Shown here: positions 1 to 7,097 of the stretch, piece after piece
How positions within the stretch are numbered: position 1 is the stretch's first letter
How the letters are laid out: the number at the start of each line of letters is the position of its first letter
Origin: DASYAN01 sp036501345
Lineage (GTDB): Bacteria; Chloroflexota; Ktedonobacteria; Ktedonobacterales; Ktedonobacteraceae
Assembly (NCBI GenBank): GCA_036501345.1
Contig: DASYAN010000032.1
Location: 1-14,680, forward strand
Length of the DNA: 14,680 nucleotides
Direction of reading: 5' to 3'
Translations under genes and position numbers: made by a program
The notes under the pieces: model-generated
Seen by the model: the letters and a program-made list of their open reading frames with translations, nothing else
Database searches by the model: none
What the model was told of the DNA's origin: nothing

Positions 1-99
1 CTGTCATCTGTTTGGAGGTCCATTCTCTATTTTCAAGAGTATTATATCTCATCTGTTAATACTCTCCGGGGTTGCAAAAGATGTAATATAGAAAAGAGA

Positions 100-126
100 A
101 GGCAAGCATACACAGTATACTTACCT
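100..126 (-). terminator. Intrinsic terminator of hsp20
   Basis: Read on the minus strand, two 12-base arms (plus 115-126 and 100-111) pair completely around a 3-base loop if two G-U pairs are allowed. They are followed on the minus strand by a T-rich run (complement of 91-99). The G-U pairs form only in minus-strand RNA, which fits termination of the hsp20 transcript ending just upstream. Confidence 0.75.
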
Positions 127-158
127 TCTTCTCTGGAGAATGAGGAGCACTTTTCCCT

Positions 159-707
159 CTATTGCTTGGCATCAACCTGTACAGGCTTTGGCTGATTCTG
201 ATCCTGACCCGCGGAAAGCGTGATCCGCCGCGGCTTACTTGCCTGGCTTATCGGTAGTGAGATGGTCAGCATGCCATTCTCAAAAGCGGTCCGAATGTTA
301 TCAACATCCACAGAGCGATCAAATGTAACTGAGCGCTGGAAGGTGCCGCAGGGTATTTCCCGCATCAGCCAGTTTTTTCGCTCTAACTTTTGGCCACTCT
401 GATCTGCAGGTTGAGCCTGCTGCTTCTCTTGAGTAGATTCCTCCATAGGAGAGCAGTATCGCCCCCTGACTGTTAGTATATTCTGTTGTACTGTTAAATC
501 GATGTCATCAGGCTTCACACCAGGTACGGCCATGTATACTTCATATCCCTGATCAGTCTCACAGACATCCATTGGAGCAAAAGCAGCTTCCTCCTCAGCA
601 ACACCCATCAGCCCACGAGGTCGTATAAAGCTCTGCTCAAAGAGCTGATCCATTACCCGCCTTAAGCTGAGTGCTTCTCGAAAAGGATCGTAGCGAGAAA
701 TCGACAT
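159..707 (-). CDS. hsp20: Hsp20/alpha-crystallin family small heat-shock protein
   Basis: An ATP-independent holdase chaperone of the cytoplasm that captures unfolding proteins and passes them to ATP-dependent refolding chaperones. The 182-residue protein begins MSISRYDPFREALSLRR, a typical Hsp20 N-terminus. The alpha-crystallin domain spans about residues 44-152 and includes the conserved AFENGMLTISLP segment (141-152), the family A-x-x-x-n-G-v-L signature. A C-terminal I-T-L (162-164) matches the I-x-I anchor used for oligomer assembly. Residues about 86-112 form a Gln-, Glu- and Lys-rich insertion between beta strands that is longer than usual. It is a single-gene unit with its own promoter and terminator, divergent from gnd. 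The family is certain; the symbol is generic. Confidence 0.94.
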   Translation of the reverse strand: MSISRYDPFREALSLRRVMDQLFEQSFIRPRGLMGVAEEEAAFAPMDVCETDQGYEVYMAVPGVKPDDIDLTVQQNILTVRGRYCSPMEESTQEKQQAQPADQSGQKLERKNWLMREIPCGTFQRSVTFDRSVDVDNIRTAFENGMLTISLPISQASKPRRITLSAGQDQNQPKPVQVDAKQ

Positions 708-730
708 ACCTGTATTACCCCCGTATAGTG

Positions 731-759
731 GTTATATCCGCATACTCATTACTTATCAA
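731..759 (-). promoter_or_regulatory. Sigma-A-type promoter of hsp20
   Basis: On the minus strand a -35 box TTGATA (plus 754-759) lies 17 bases from a -10 box TATAAC (plus 731-736). Transcription would start near 724, leaving a leader of under 20 bases before the ATG at 705-707. The -35 overlaps a run of three 7-bp repeats at 757-777. Confidence 0.6.
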
Positions 760-777
760 TCTACAATCTGCAATCTA
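757..777 (-). repeat. Three tandem 7-bp repeats over the hsp20 -35 box
   Basis: On the minus strand the sequence reads TAGATTG, CAGATTG, TAGATTG without gaps; the last copy runs into the -35 hexamer. The placement is that expected of an operator. It does not resemble the CIRCE inverted repeat used by HrcA. Confidence 0.5.
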
Positions 778-922
778 GATTACCGTTACCTGTATATCCC
801 TACAATCAGCGAATAAACTATACCTATTGGTCTAGCTCCTCCAAACTTCACTCATATAGCAGGTAACGGCAAGCAGTTCCACCATAGACACGATAAGAAA
901 AGGGGGAAAGTAACACAAAGAC

Positions 923-951
923 TTGCCACTATCCACCATTCGTGACATAAT
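923..951 (+). promoter_or_regulatory. Probable gnd promoter with extended -10
   Basis: TTGCCA (923-928) and CATAAT (946-951) are 17 bases apart, and a TG one base before the -10 makes it an extended -10. Transcription would start near 958, giving a leader of about 155 bases. The gnd ribosome site is the AGGAAAGGGA run at 1095-1104. Confidence 0.55.
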
Positions 952-1112
952 CGCAGAGACGCCCCTTGCTAGGCGCATTCTCTTTGGCTCATGTGTAGCC
1001 ATCCTCGAATAGAGACACTCGATAAGAAAATATCGAAGTAGACAGTCAACAAACTCCCGGCAGAGCTCGACATGGAGCACCGGATGGAAATACCAGGAAA
1101 GGGAACACTATT

Positions 1113-2138
1113 ATGGAAATCGGAATGATTGGACTCGGACGTATGGGGGCTAACATGGCGATGCGCCTAGTACGTGCAGGTCACAAAGTCGTCGGTTATG
1201 CCCGCCATGAATCAACCGTACAGGGTCGCTTAAAAGAGGGAGCCATCGCTTCAGGTGCCAATTCACTGACTAGCCTAGCTAACCAGTTGCCCAAGCCACG
1301 TGCTATCTGGCTGATGATCCCTGCAGCCTCAGTTGATGATACCCTGGAACAGCTTATCCCTCATCTCAACGCTGGCGATATAGTCGTCGATGCGGGCAAC
1401 TCCCACTACCAGGATGACATTCGCCGCGCGGCTCATCTTCAAGAGCATGGTATCCATTACGTGGACTGCGGCACTAGTGGAGGTGTCTGGGGCCTGGAGC
1501 GCGGTTACTGTCAGATGATCGGGGGCGAGGATGAAATAGTTCAGCATCTCGACCCTATCTTCTCAACCCTGGCTCCTGGCATTGCTGCTGTTGAACGCAT
1601 TGCTGGACGAGAGAAGATAGATGGCACAGCCGAGCAAGGCTATCTGCACTGCGGCCCACACGGAGCTGGACACTTTGTGAAGATGGTTCATAATGGTATT
1701 GAATATGGCATCATGGCAGCGTACGCCGAGGGTCTCAATATCCTGCGCCATGCCAACATTGGGAAACACCAGAATGAGATCGATGCTGAAACTTCACCAT
1801 TGAAGCACCCCGAGTACTACCAATACGACCTGAACCTCGCCGACATTGCCGAACTGTGGCGACGTGGTAGTGTCATTGGCTCTTGGCTGCTAGACCTGAC
1901 GGCCAGCGCATTGCTCAAGAGTCCGGAGCTATCCGAATTCAGCGGTCGCGTCTCCGATTCGGGTGAAGGTCGCTGGACGATCTCTGCCGCCATCGATGAA
2001 GGTGTACCAGTTCCAGTACTCGGCACAGCCCTATTTGCACGCTTTAGCTCACGCGGCGAAGATGAATTTGCGAACAAAATCCTGTCTGCCATGCGCTACG
2101 AGTTTGGCGGTCACCATGAAAAGGCCGAGGGCAAATAA
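1113..2138 (+). CDS. gnd: 6-phosphogluconate dehydrogenase, decarboxylating, short form
   Basis: Oxidises 6-phosphogluconate to ribulose 5-phosphate and CO2 while reducing NAD(P)+, the last oxidative step of the pentose phosphate pathway. The 341 residues fit the short bacterial family (roughly 300-340) rather than the long form of about 470. The Rossmann loop is GLGRMG (7-12). The substrate and catalytic motifs are DAGNS (93-97), GTSGG (120-124) and HFVKMVHNGIEYG with K190, H193, N194 and E197, matching the known catalytic Lys and nearby His/Asn. The C-terminal segment with EGRWTISAAIDEGVPVP is also typical. After the second strand the sequence is YARHEST with no acidic residue there, which leans to NADP+, but cofactor choice cannot be settled by eye. 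It is a single-gene unit ending at a hairpin. Confidence 0.94.
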   Translation: MEIGMIGLGRMGANMAMRLVRAGHKVVGYARHESTVQGRLKEGAIASGANSLTSLANQLPKPRAIWLMIPAASVDDTLEQLIPHLNAGDIVVDAGNSHYQDDIRRAAHLQEHGIHYVDCGTSGGVWGLERGYCQMIGGEDEIVQHLDPIFSTLAPGIAAVERIAGREKIDGTAEQGYLHCGPHGAGHFVKMVHNGIEYGIMAAYAEGLNILRHANIGKHQNEIDAETSPLKHPEYYQYDLNLADIAELWRRGSVIGSWLLDLTASALLKSPELSEFSGRVSDSGEGRWTISAAIDEGVPVPVLGTALFARFSSRGEDEFANKILSAMRYEFGGHHEKAEGK

Positions 2139-2225
2139 GATCAAATCATAGACCTACCCTAATCCAGATCGGATCGCTTTCGCCAACACCAGTCAGTCAA
2201 AATGGTGCAATTACCCACCTTATGA

Positions 2226-2270
2226 AGAGCAGCTCCCTCGAACCCAACAAACGTTCGAAGGAGCTGCTCT
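2226..2270 (+). terminator. Terminator downstream of gnd
   Basis: Two 17-base arms (2226-2242 and 2254-2270) pair with a single mismatch around an 11-base loop. Only a short pyrimidine and T stretch (CTTTAAT) follows, so the U-run is weak. Confidence 0.75.
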
Positions 2271-2737
2271 CTTTAATAAGCCTTTGCTGGGCACATAGCT
2301 TGCCAGGATCATAACCGGCGCCATTTGTAAAACCAGTGACAAGGCAAATAATACGCAAAAATCCCCACTTCACCTTACTGGAATAATATGAGTACCTCAT
2401 GAATGTCTTGCTCGATGATCTTTAACCGTATTTCATTGCCGATGTCACTGTTTTGTCATCAAAATGTGTCTAATTATCTTCAATCTATCTTGTATCTATC
2501 GTGCAGTTGTCGTTGTAAAAATCCCTTTTCTTGGCTATACTTAAAGCAAGCAATCGAGAGAGATATCTTTCATCTGCACTTAGCTTATACGCCGCTTTGT
2601 AGCATTCGTGAAATGAGCTGATAGGTCGTGTATACCTCTATTGAGGAATTCAAGAGCAGCTAAAGAGATTGCTCAATCTTTCTGAACAGTACTGAAAGCT
2701 ATGTGCATAATTAAGAGAAGGAGATCTAAGAGTTATT
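2271..2737. other. Intergenic region before the 252-residue gene
   Basis: AT-rich spacer with stop codons in all frames apart from short, non-protein-like stretches. Its one clear content is a promoter block at 2508-2546 that also occurs at 12028-12066. Confidence 0.5.
2508..2546 (+). promoter_or_regulatory. Promoter block, copy 1 (ahead of the 252-residue gene)
   Basis: TTGTAA (2513-2518), a 17-base spacer and TATACT (2536-2541) form a good sigma-A-type promoter. The whole 39-base block matches 12028-12066 at 32 of 39 positions, spacer included. The predicted leader to the ATG at 2738 is about 190 bases. Confidence 0.6.
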
Positions 2738-3496
2738 ATGTCATCAAGTGATATGAATTTCAAAATTCATGTAGAAAAAAGCTCATCTAATACAAAAAAG
2801 AATAAGCAATCCAGGAACTTTTTGAAGGAAAATGCAAAGCAAAATTTTTCTCAGGCAATAGAGCAAGTGGAGCAGATCCCACACACGGCTAAGGAGCCTA
2901 CCACTATGTCGAAGTTGAAGAATTTAACGAAGAATTTGGTGAGGAGGACATTTCGTCGCGAGCTCTCTAAGCAAACACCCGAGCGCGTAAATAAGCAGAT
3001 TGATCAACTAAAAACTGTAGGAAAGGCCCAAAGCAAAGAAATCGATAATTTTCTCTCGCTTCCAGCAGACCTAGATGATCAATTCATTGGAGCGTTTCAA
3101 GCTGTAGTTAAACAATTTCAAACCTCTTCTGATGGTGCTGTAGATCACTACGGAGAGAAAGGGTCAAGCCAATATAGACCGCAGAGGCATAATGAAGAAG
3201 GAAGCCTTGAGAACATCAATACTACACTTAGGAATATGATGGCAGATCTAAGCTATTGGCATCGGTTTCGGGAAGCCCGAACCGAGACTAAAAAAGCATC
3301 GCCAGACGATCAGCAACTACAACAAGATATGAGGAAAGCCCTAGCCGCAGCAAAAGAAACTTATACTAAGGTTTTAGACAGTTATCAAAACAAACAAGTA
3401 GAGCCAATTGAGAGAAAAAAATTTCGGGAATTTGTTGACAAATTCATAGAGGCAGAAGAAAACAGAAAATTAACGAAAGCATGGGAAAGTACATAA
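2738..3496 (+). CDS. Charged hypothetical protein, 252 residues
   Basis: I do not recognise this protein. It is rich in Lys, Glu and Gln, with no signal peptide, no membrane segment and no enzyme motif I can name. The first 75 residues or so are Ser-, Lys- and Asn-rich and probably disordered. A basic patch LVRRTFRRELSKQ follows near residues 67-79. The rest looks mostly helical, for example the stretch with DMRKALAAAKETY and the C-terminus with KKFREFVDKFIEAEENRK. An AAGGAGA site at 2718-2724 lies 13 bases before the ATG, a slightly long spacing. Its bases are more AT-rich than those of gnd or pgi, which suggests accessory DNA. A frameshifted remnant follows 20 bases later and may once have been its partner. 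The open frame is probably real; the function is unknown. Confidence 0.6.
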   Translation: MSSSDMNFKIHVEKSSSNTKKNKQSRNFLKENAKQNFSQAIEQVEQIPHTAKEPTTMSKLKNLTKNLVRRTFRRELSKQTPERVNKQIDQLKTVGKAQSKEIDNFLSLPADLDDQFIGAFQAVVKQFQTSSDGAVDHYGEKGSSQYRPQRHNEEGSLENINTTLRNMMADLSYWHRFREARTETKKASPDDQQLQQDMRKALAAAKETYTKVLDSYQNKQVEPIERKKFREFVDKFIEAEENRKLTKAWEST

Positions 3497-3516
3497 GTAC
3501 AAGGACTTATCGATAA

Positions 3517-3889
3517 GATAAAACAAAAAAACCAGGAATGCTAAATTGGCGTAACGATGTTAGTGAGCTTTGGGTAGCTTACGAGGAAAGATTAAAAAAT
3601 AACAACTTAAATAACGAAAAATTTGGTAATGTAGCAGCAGAATTTAAAAAAAATGTTTGATGGTATAGGACGCATGTATTGGGCAGTAGACTTTCATTAC
3701 CCGGAGGATCTGGACAAAGCGTGGCGGGGGGGGAGCATTTGAAGCTCCGAAGCAGCTAGATCCAAAGCAGCTAAAGTATCCAAACCTGAATTTACTAGCG
3801 CAGACGGTGAAGTCGAAGGGGGATCACAGTTGGACATAGAGAAGTTAAGAAAGGAGGTGCAAGAAAAATGGTGGGGAGGGGCCTTGTGA
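3517..3889 (+). pseudogene. Frameshifted small gene remnant, broken at A8 and G8 tracts
   Basis: From an ATG at 3538 one frame reads MLNWRNDVSELWVAYEE and on to a TGA at 3658-3660. At an 8-A run (3646-3653) a second frame takes over, reading MFDGIGRMYWAVDFHYPEDL and on to a TGA at 3740-3742, just after an 8-G run (3726-3733). Beyond it the same second frame stays open to 3889, with charged text ending LRKEVQEKWWGGAL. Removing one A and one G would instead give a frame reading AFEAPKQLDPKQLKYP that stops at 3837-3839. Each piece is protein-like, so this is probably one gene broken by homopolymer changes, whether true mutations or sequencing errors. I recognise no family. It follows the 252-residue gene on the same strand. 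Confidence 0.42.
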
Positions 3890-3958
3890 GGTGTGCAATA
3901 TCCTAGAAGGATAATAACAAAAAGTTAGGTAAAGCATCCCAGAGGATTAATAGAAACG

Positions 3959-4003
3959 ACAAGTGGGTCATCTGGCAATGGATTTGCTAGATGACCCACT
4001 TGT
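3959..4003. terminator. Long perfect hairpin, probable bidirectional terminator
   Basis: A 15-base perfect inverted repeat (3959-3973 with 3989-4003) extends inward to a stem of 20 pairs, one of them G-T, with a 5-base loop at 3979-3983. No T-run follows on either strand. It ends the 252-residue gene and remnant region. Confidence 0.55.
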
Positions 4004-4168
4004 ATACTCCACAAGGATAACATCACGTTTCAGTAGCACATCAAACCGTACTCTCTCGATAAGAGCGAAGCCCTCTTGCATAACTTATTCACGTGACGAT
4101 GCAGAAGATTTCAGATACGAGTCCAGCAGTATGCTCGAGTTTGCCAATAGCAGTCTATAAAAAGCCAA

Positions 4169-4239
4169 CTCCTGATCCATACTATGTTCAAAGCGGTGTG
4201 GCATATTCAAAGTCGAAAAGCACTATGCCTCGTAAGATA
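4169..4239 (+). repeat. 71-bp dispersed repeat, copy 1
   Basis: Matches 5370-5440 at about 60 of 71 positions with two 1-base indels. The best-conserved part ends in AAAGTCGAAAA and GCACTATGCCTC. Weaker similarity continues upstream to about 4145 (5343 in the other copy). Its -10-like element is degenerate (TGGCATATT). Confidence 0.65.
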
Positions 4240-4373
4240 AAGAATCAACAATATATTAATTTATACAGTCATTAATCAATAAATATAAACATTTCTGTTT
4301 GCTCAGTTGTTATAATAAAAGTAGTAATTCTAATTCTTTGCCTGCATTCAAATGAGCAAAATGTGAAAGCTAC

Positions 4374-4402
4374 TTGCTTCACTTAAAAGTGTCTCCTATA
4401 AT
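4374..4402 (+). promoter_or_regulatory. Probable promoter of the secreted-protein gene
   Basis: TTGCTT (4374-4379), a 17-base spacer and a consensus TATAAT (4397-4402). Transcription would start near 4409, about 145 bases before the chosen ATG at 4553. Confidence 0.6.
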
Positions 4403-4552
4403 GTATTGGTAATATTAGACTTGCTATATAGACTCAGATGTAAATTATAAAAATACTGATCTTAACTGATAGTGATTAGTAAACCAGGAATGAGTATCTC
4501 CTGGTATCACAGATTTCAGGGCAAGTTCAGGAAGTTAGGAAGGGAAAATTAT

Positions 4553-4975
4553 ATGAACATTTTGAAACAGGGAAGCAAACTACTTTCTGTTGGGCTACTG
4601 GCCCTTTCTCTGAGTACTGGTTTTGGCGGATTGGCCTTAGCTCGTGGTCGTGAGGGTGGCCCCAATTTACCACCGCGCCCGGCGATCACTGCCACTCCAA
4701 ATCCTGTCACACTGAATCGACGAAGAATTCCGTCGGGCGAAATCATATTCACGCTTCAAGGGTCGCACTTGCAGCAACATACAAGATATGTGATCAATGA
4801 TACCTTCCACTGCCAAACTGATAACCTCTCCCGTAAAACAGTAGTTACCAATTCTGCTGGCCAGTTTTCATTAAGAGCCGACTTAAGTAACGGTTGCACC
4901 GCAGGAAATTTCAGAGTTACCCTCAATCAGGGCAATAGACAAGTCGCCTCGACGCAGGTTACTGTCCACCGTTAG
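4553..4975 (+). CDS. Small secreted protein with a signal peptide
   Basis: I chose the ATG at 4553 (140 residues) over an in-frame ATG at 4472. The ribosome site AGGAAGGG (4537-4544) is 8 bases ahead of it, and the protein then opens with a textbook signal peptide: MNILKQGSKLL, a hydrophobic core LSVGLLALSLSTGFGGLALA, and an A-x-A type cleavage site before RGREGG. After a Pro-rich linker (NLPPRPAITATPNPV) the roughly 100-residue mature domain alternates hydrophobic and polar residues like an all-beta, perhaps Ig-like, fold. It has two cysteines (FHCQT and NGCTAG) that could form a disulfide once exported. No catalytic motif and no lipobox are visible. It has its own promoter and a strong terminator. 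Its function is unknown. Confidence 0.72.
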   Translation: MNILKQGSKLLSVGLLALSLSTGFGGLALARGREGGPNLPPRPAITATPNPVTLNRRRIPSGEIIFTLQGSHLQQHTRYVINDTFHCQTDNLSRKTVVTNSAGQFSLRADLSNGCTAGNFRVTLNQGNRQVASTQVTVHR

Positions 4976-4997
4976 ACCTATATTCCACATTTAACTG

Positions 4998-5043
4998 AAC
5001 TAAAAACTGCATCTACCCATTTGAGTAGATGCAGTTTTTAGTT
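4998..5043. terminator. Strong intrinsic terminator after the secreted-protein gene
   Basis: Two 19-base arms (4998-5016 and 5025-5043) pair perfectly around an 8-base loop. The arms carry A5 and T5 tracts, so the hairpin can act on either strand. Confidence 0.85.
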
Positions 5044-5163
5044 GATCCACATTGCTTCAGTAGCACTTCGCTGGTTTGTGATCAAGCCATTTTCAAACAC
5101 CACCTGTCTCTAAGCTGCCGCCAAACAGCTATTGCCAAGAAAGAGCCCCTTTGCTGGCGATAG

Positions 5164-5349
5164 AAAAGGTTTCTCTTACGCGACTACCCACGTCTTAAGG
5201 CCCAAAGAGAAAGACTTAAAGAAGTACAGCAAAAAAGAACAAGATTATTGGGAATACAACCAGAGGAGAGTTATGAAGCCATTTTAGCAGACGCCAGTCT
5301 ATCTTCACCAGAGTCACTGCCAACGCTGCGTCGTCCATCAAGGCAATAG
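5164..5349 (+). pseudogene. Possible 3' remnant of a gene
   Basis: A 61-codon open stretch with no in-frame ATG reads protein-like: FLLRDYPRLKAQRERLKEVQ, then RTRLLGIQPEESYEAILADA, ending LRRPSRQ and a TAG at 5347-5349. Before it an in-frame TAG (5161-5163) interrupts further plausible coding text (AIAKKEPLCWR). It looks like the helical, charged C-terminus of a lost gene. The family is not recognised, and a chance open frame remains possible. The second copy of the 71-bp repeat begins just after it. Confidence 0.28.
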
Positions 5350-5369
5350 ACTAGTATCCATGAGACAAA

Positions 5370-5440
5370 CTCGTGATCCACAGCATGTTCAAAGTAGTGT
5401 GATATACTCAAAGTCGAAAAAGCACTATGCCTCATAGATA
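5370..5440 (+). repeat. 71-bp dispersed repeat, copy 2 (pgi promoter region)
   Basis: Counterpart of 4169-4239. This copy lies directly ahead of pgi and contains the better promoter element, so the repeat may be a duplicated pgi upstream region. Confidence 0.65.
5400..5408 (+). promoter_or_regulatory. Extended -10 promoter element for pgi
   Basis: TGATATACT gives an extended -10 (TG, one base, TATACT at 5403-5408). No convincing -35 lies 16-18 bases upstream. The leader would be about 45 bases, with the ribosome site AGAGAGGA at 5443-5450, 10 bases before the ATG. Confidence 0.45.
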
Positions 5441-5460
5441 TTAGAGAGGATTGAATATAT

Positions 5461-7092
5461 ATGCCTACAAGCACAACACCACTTACTCAACGACCTGCCT
5501 GGAAGGCGCTTGAAGAACATTATCAGAAAATTCGCCATGTTCATCTTCGCAGCCTCTTCGCAGAAGATTCTCAACGTGGTCAACGTCTGGCCCTCGAAGC
5601 TGCTGGTATTTATTTAGACTATTCCAAGAACCGCGTCACCGATGATACACTCTATCTACTCCTACAACTGGCTGAGACAGCGGGACTGAGTGAGCGCATT
5701 GATGCCATGTTTCGGGGAGAGAAGATTAATGTCACAGAGAACCGTCCCGTCCTGCATGTGGCCTTGCGTGCTCCCAAAGATGAGGCAATTTTTGTTGACG
5801 GAGAAAATGTGGTACCACAAGTCCACGCTGTACTGGACAAGATGACCGCCGTTACCAATCGTGTACGCAGTGGTCAATGGAAGGGCCATACCGGGAAGCG
5901 TATCCGCAACATTGTTAACATTGGCATTGGCGGCTCGGACCTTGGTCCGCACATGGCTTACGAAGCACTGAAATACTATAGCGATCGCAACCTGACTTTT
6001 CGTTTCGTCTCAAACGTTGACAGCACCGATTTCGTCGAAGCTGTCCATGGTCTCGATCCAGCAGAAACACTCTTTATCGTTTCCTCTAAGACCTTCACAA
6101 CCCAGGAAACTCTGACCAATGCACGTTCAGCACGCGCATGGTGCCTCAAGACCCTGAATGATGAGCAGGCAATTGCTAAACACTTTGTCGCCGTCTCGAC
6201 CAATGCACAGGAAGTGGCAAAATTCGGTATCGATACTGCCAACATGTTTGGCTTCTGGGACTGGGTTGGCGGTCGCTACTCTTTTGACTCAGCAATTGGC
6301 CTTTCCTTGATGATCGCTATTGGTCCCGAGCACTTCCGCGAGATGCTAGCTGGTTTTCATGAGATGGATGAGCATTTCCGCACTGCACCTTTCGAGCGCA
6401 ACTTGCCAGTGCTACTAGGCTTGATCGGCATCTGGTACAATAACTTCTTTGGGGCTGAAACTGTTGCTATCTTGCCATATGATCAATACCTTGAACGGCT
6501 ACCTGCCTACTTGCAACAACTCGACATGGAGAGCAATGGTAAACATGTTGATCTCGATGGCAGAGCAGTGAATTATCAGACCGGGCCAATCATCTGGGGT
6601 CAGCCTGGCACAAACGGTCAGCACGCATTCTACCAACTCATTCATCAAGGAACAAAGCTTATCCCTGGCGATTTCATTGGTTTCTACCAACCACTGAACC
6701 CGTTGAAGCCACATCACGATCTATTGATGGCAAACTTCTTTGCTCAGACCGAGGCCCTGGCATTTGGCAAGACGTCAGACGAAGTCGCGGCAGGCGGGGT
6801 ACCATCCTTCCAGGTTCCACACCGCACCTTTGAAGGAAATCACCCGACAAACACCCTGCTTGCCACACGATTGACGCCGGAGACGCTGGGCAAGTTGATT
6901 GCACTCTATGAGCACAAGGTTTTTGTCCAGGGGACTATCTGGCACATCAATTCGTTTGACCAGTGGGGCGTCGAACTTGGCAAAGTACTGGCAAACAGAA
7001 TCATCCCTGAGCTTGAGAGCACTGACGGACCCGCATTAGCCCATGATAGCTCAACTAATGCACTCATTGAGCTCTATCGTCGAATGCGATAG
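5461..7092 (+). CDS. pgi: Glucose-6-phosphate isomerase
   Basis: Interconverts glucose 6-phosphate and fructose 6-phosphate in the cytoplasm, linking glycolysis, gluconeogenesis and the pentose phosphate pathway. At 543 residues it is the long form found in Escherichia coli and eukaryotes, not the form of about 450 residues common in Firmicutes. The two SIS (sugar isomerase) domains show the sugar-phosphate loop GIGGSDLGP (from 155), DWVGGRYSFDSAIG (267-280, the first PGI signature), catalytic E357 in MESNGK, H388 in TNGQHAFYQL, and K508 in the second signature GTIWHINSFDQWGVELGK. All expected catalytic residues are present, so the enzyme should be active. It is convergent with the phosphoribosyltransferase gene, and only 5 bases separate the two stop codons. 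Together with gnd it suggests a locus for sugar-phosphate metabolism. Confidence 0.97.
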   Translation: MPTSTTPLTQRPAWKALEEHYQKIRHVHLRSLFAEDSQRGQRLALEAAGIYLDYSKNRVTDDTLYLLLQLAETAGLSERIDAMFRGEKINVTENRPVLHVALRAPKDEAIFVDGENVVPQVHAVLDKMTAVTNRVRSGQWKGHTGKRIRNIVNIGIGGSDLGPHMAYEALKYYSDRNLTFRFVSNVDSTDFVEAVHGLDPAETLFIVSSKTFTTQETLTNARSARAWCLKTLNDEQAIAKHFVAVSTNAQEVAKFGIDTANMFGFWDWVGGRYSFDSAIGLSLMIAIGPEHFREMLAGFHEMDEHFRTAPFERNLPVLLGLIGIWYNNFFGAETVAILPYDQYLERLPAYLQQLDMESNGKHVDLDGRAVNYQTGPIIWGQPGTNGQHAFYQLIHQGTKLIPGDFIGFYQPLNPLKPHHDLLMANFFAQTEALAFGKTSDEVAAGGVPSFQVPHRTFEGNHPTNTLLATRLTPETLGKLIALYEHKVFVQGTIWHINSFDQWGVELGKVLANRIIPELESTDGPALAHDSSTNALIELYRRMR

Positions 7093-7097
7093 GACAT

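Larger units (their letters stand above)
708..1112. other. Divergent hsp20/gnd intergenic region
   Basis: This spacer holds the hsp20 promoter and its 7-bp repeats at one end and a gnd promoter near 923-951. A minus-strand open frame at 832-1080 looks spurious. No RNA gene is recognisable. Confidence 0.5.
3890..4552. other. AT-rich intergenic region before the secreted protein
   Basis: Apart from the hairpin at 3959-4003, a repeat copy at 4169-4239 and a promoter at 4374-4402, I see nothing coding. Short plus-strand open frames at 3963-4160 and 4093-4275 overlap the hairpin or the repeat and lack ribosome sites. A small inverted repeat (ACCAGGA 4483-4489 with TCCTGGT 4499-4505) lies in the leader of the next gene. 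Confidence 0.45.

Noticed and set aside
832..1080. 82-codon minus-strand open frame between hsp20 and gnd
   Set aside because: It contains the likely gnd promoter, has no ribosome site, and its Cys- and Met-rich translation does not read like a folded protein.
2403..2621. 72-codon plus-strand open frame
   Set aside because: It overlaps the well-supported promoter block at 2508-2546, lacks a ribosome site and has non-protein-like composition.
3851..3907. Near-perfect ribosome site (AAGGAGGTG) followed by ATG at 3869
   Set aside because: The frame encodes only 12 residues, and the site falls inside charged coding-like text of the frameshifted remnant (LRKEVQEK), so the match is probably incidental.
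3963..4275. Two short plus-strand open frames
   Set aside because: One begins inside a 20-bp hairpin and the other spans the 71-bp repeat; neither has a ribosome site or recognisable protein text.
4472..4552. Earlier ATG (4472) as start of the secreted protein
   Set aside because: It would put 27 polar residues before a classic signal peptide, has no good ribosome site, and spans a small inverted repeat in the leader; the ATG at 4553 is better on both counts.
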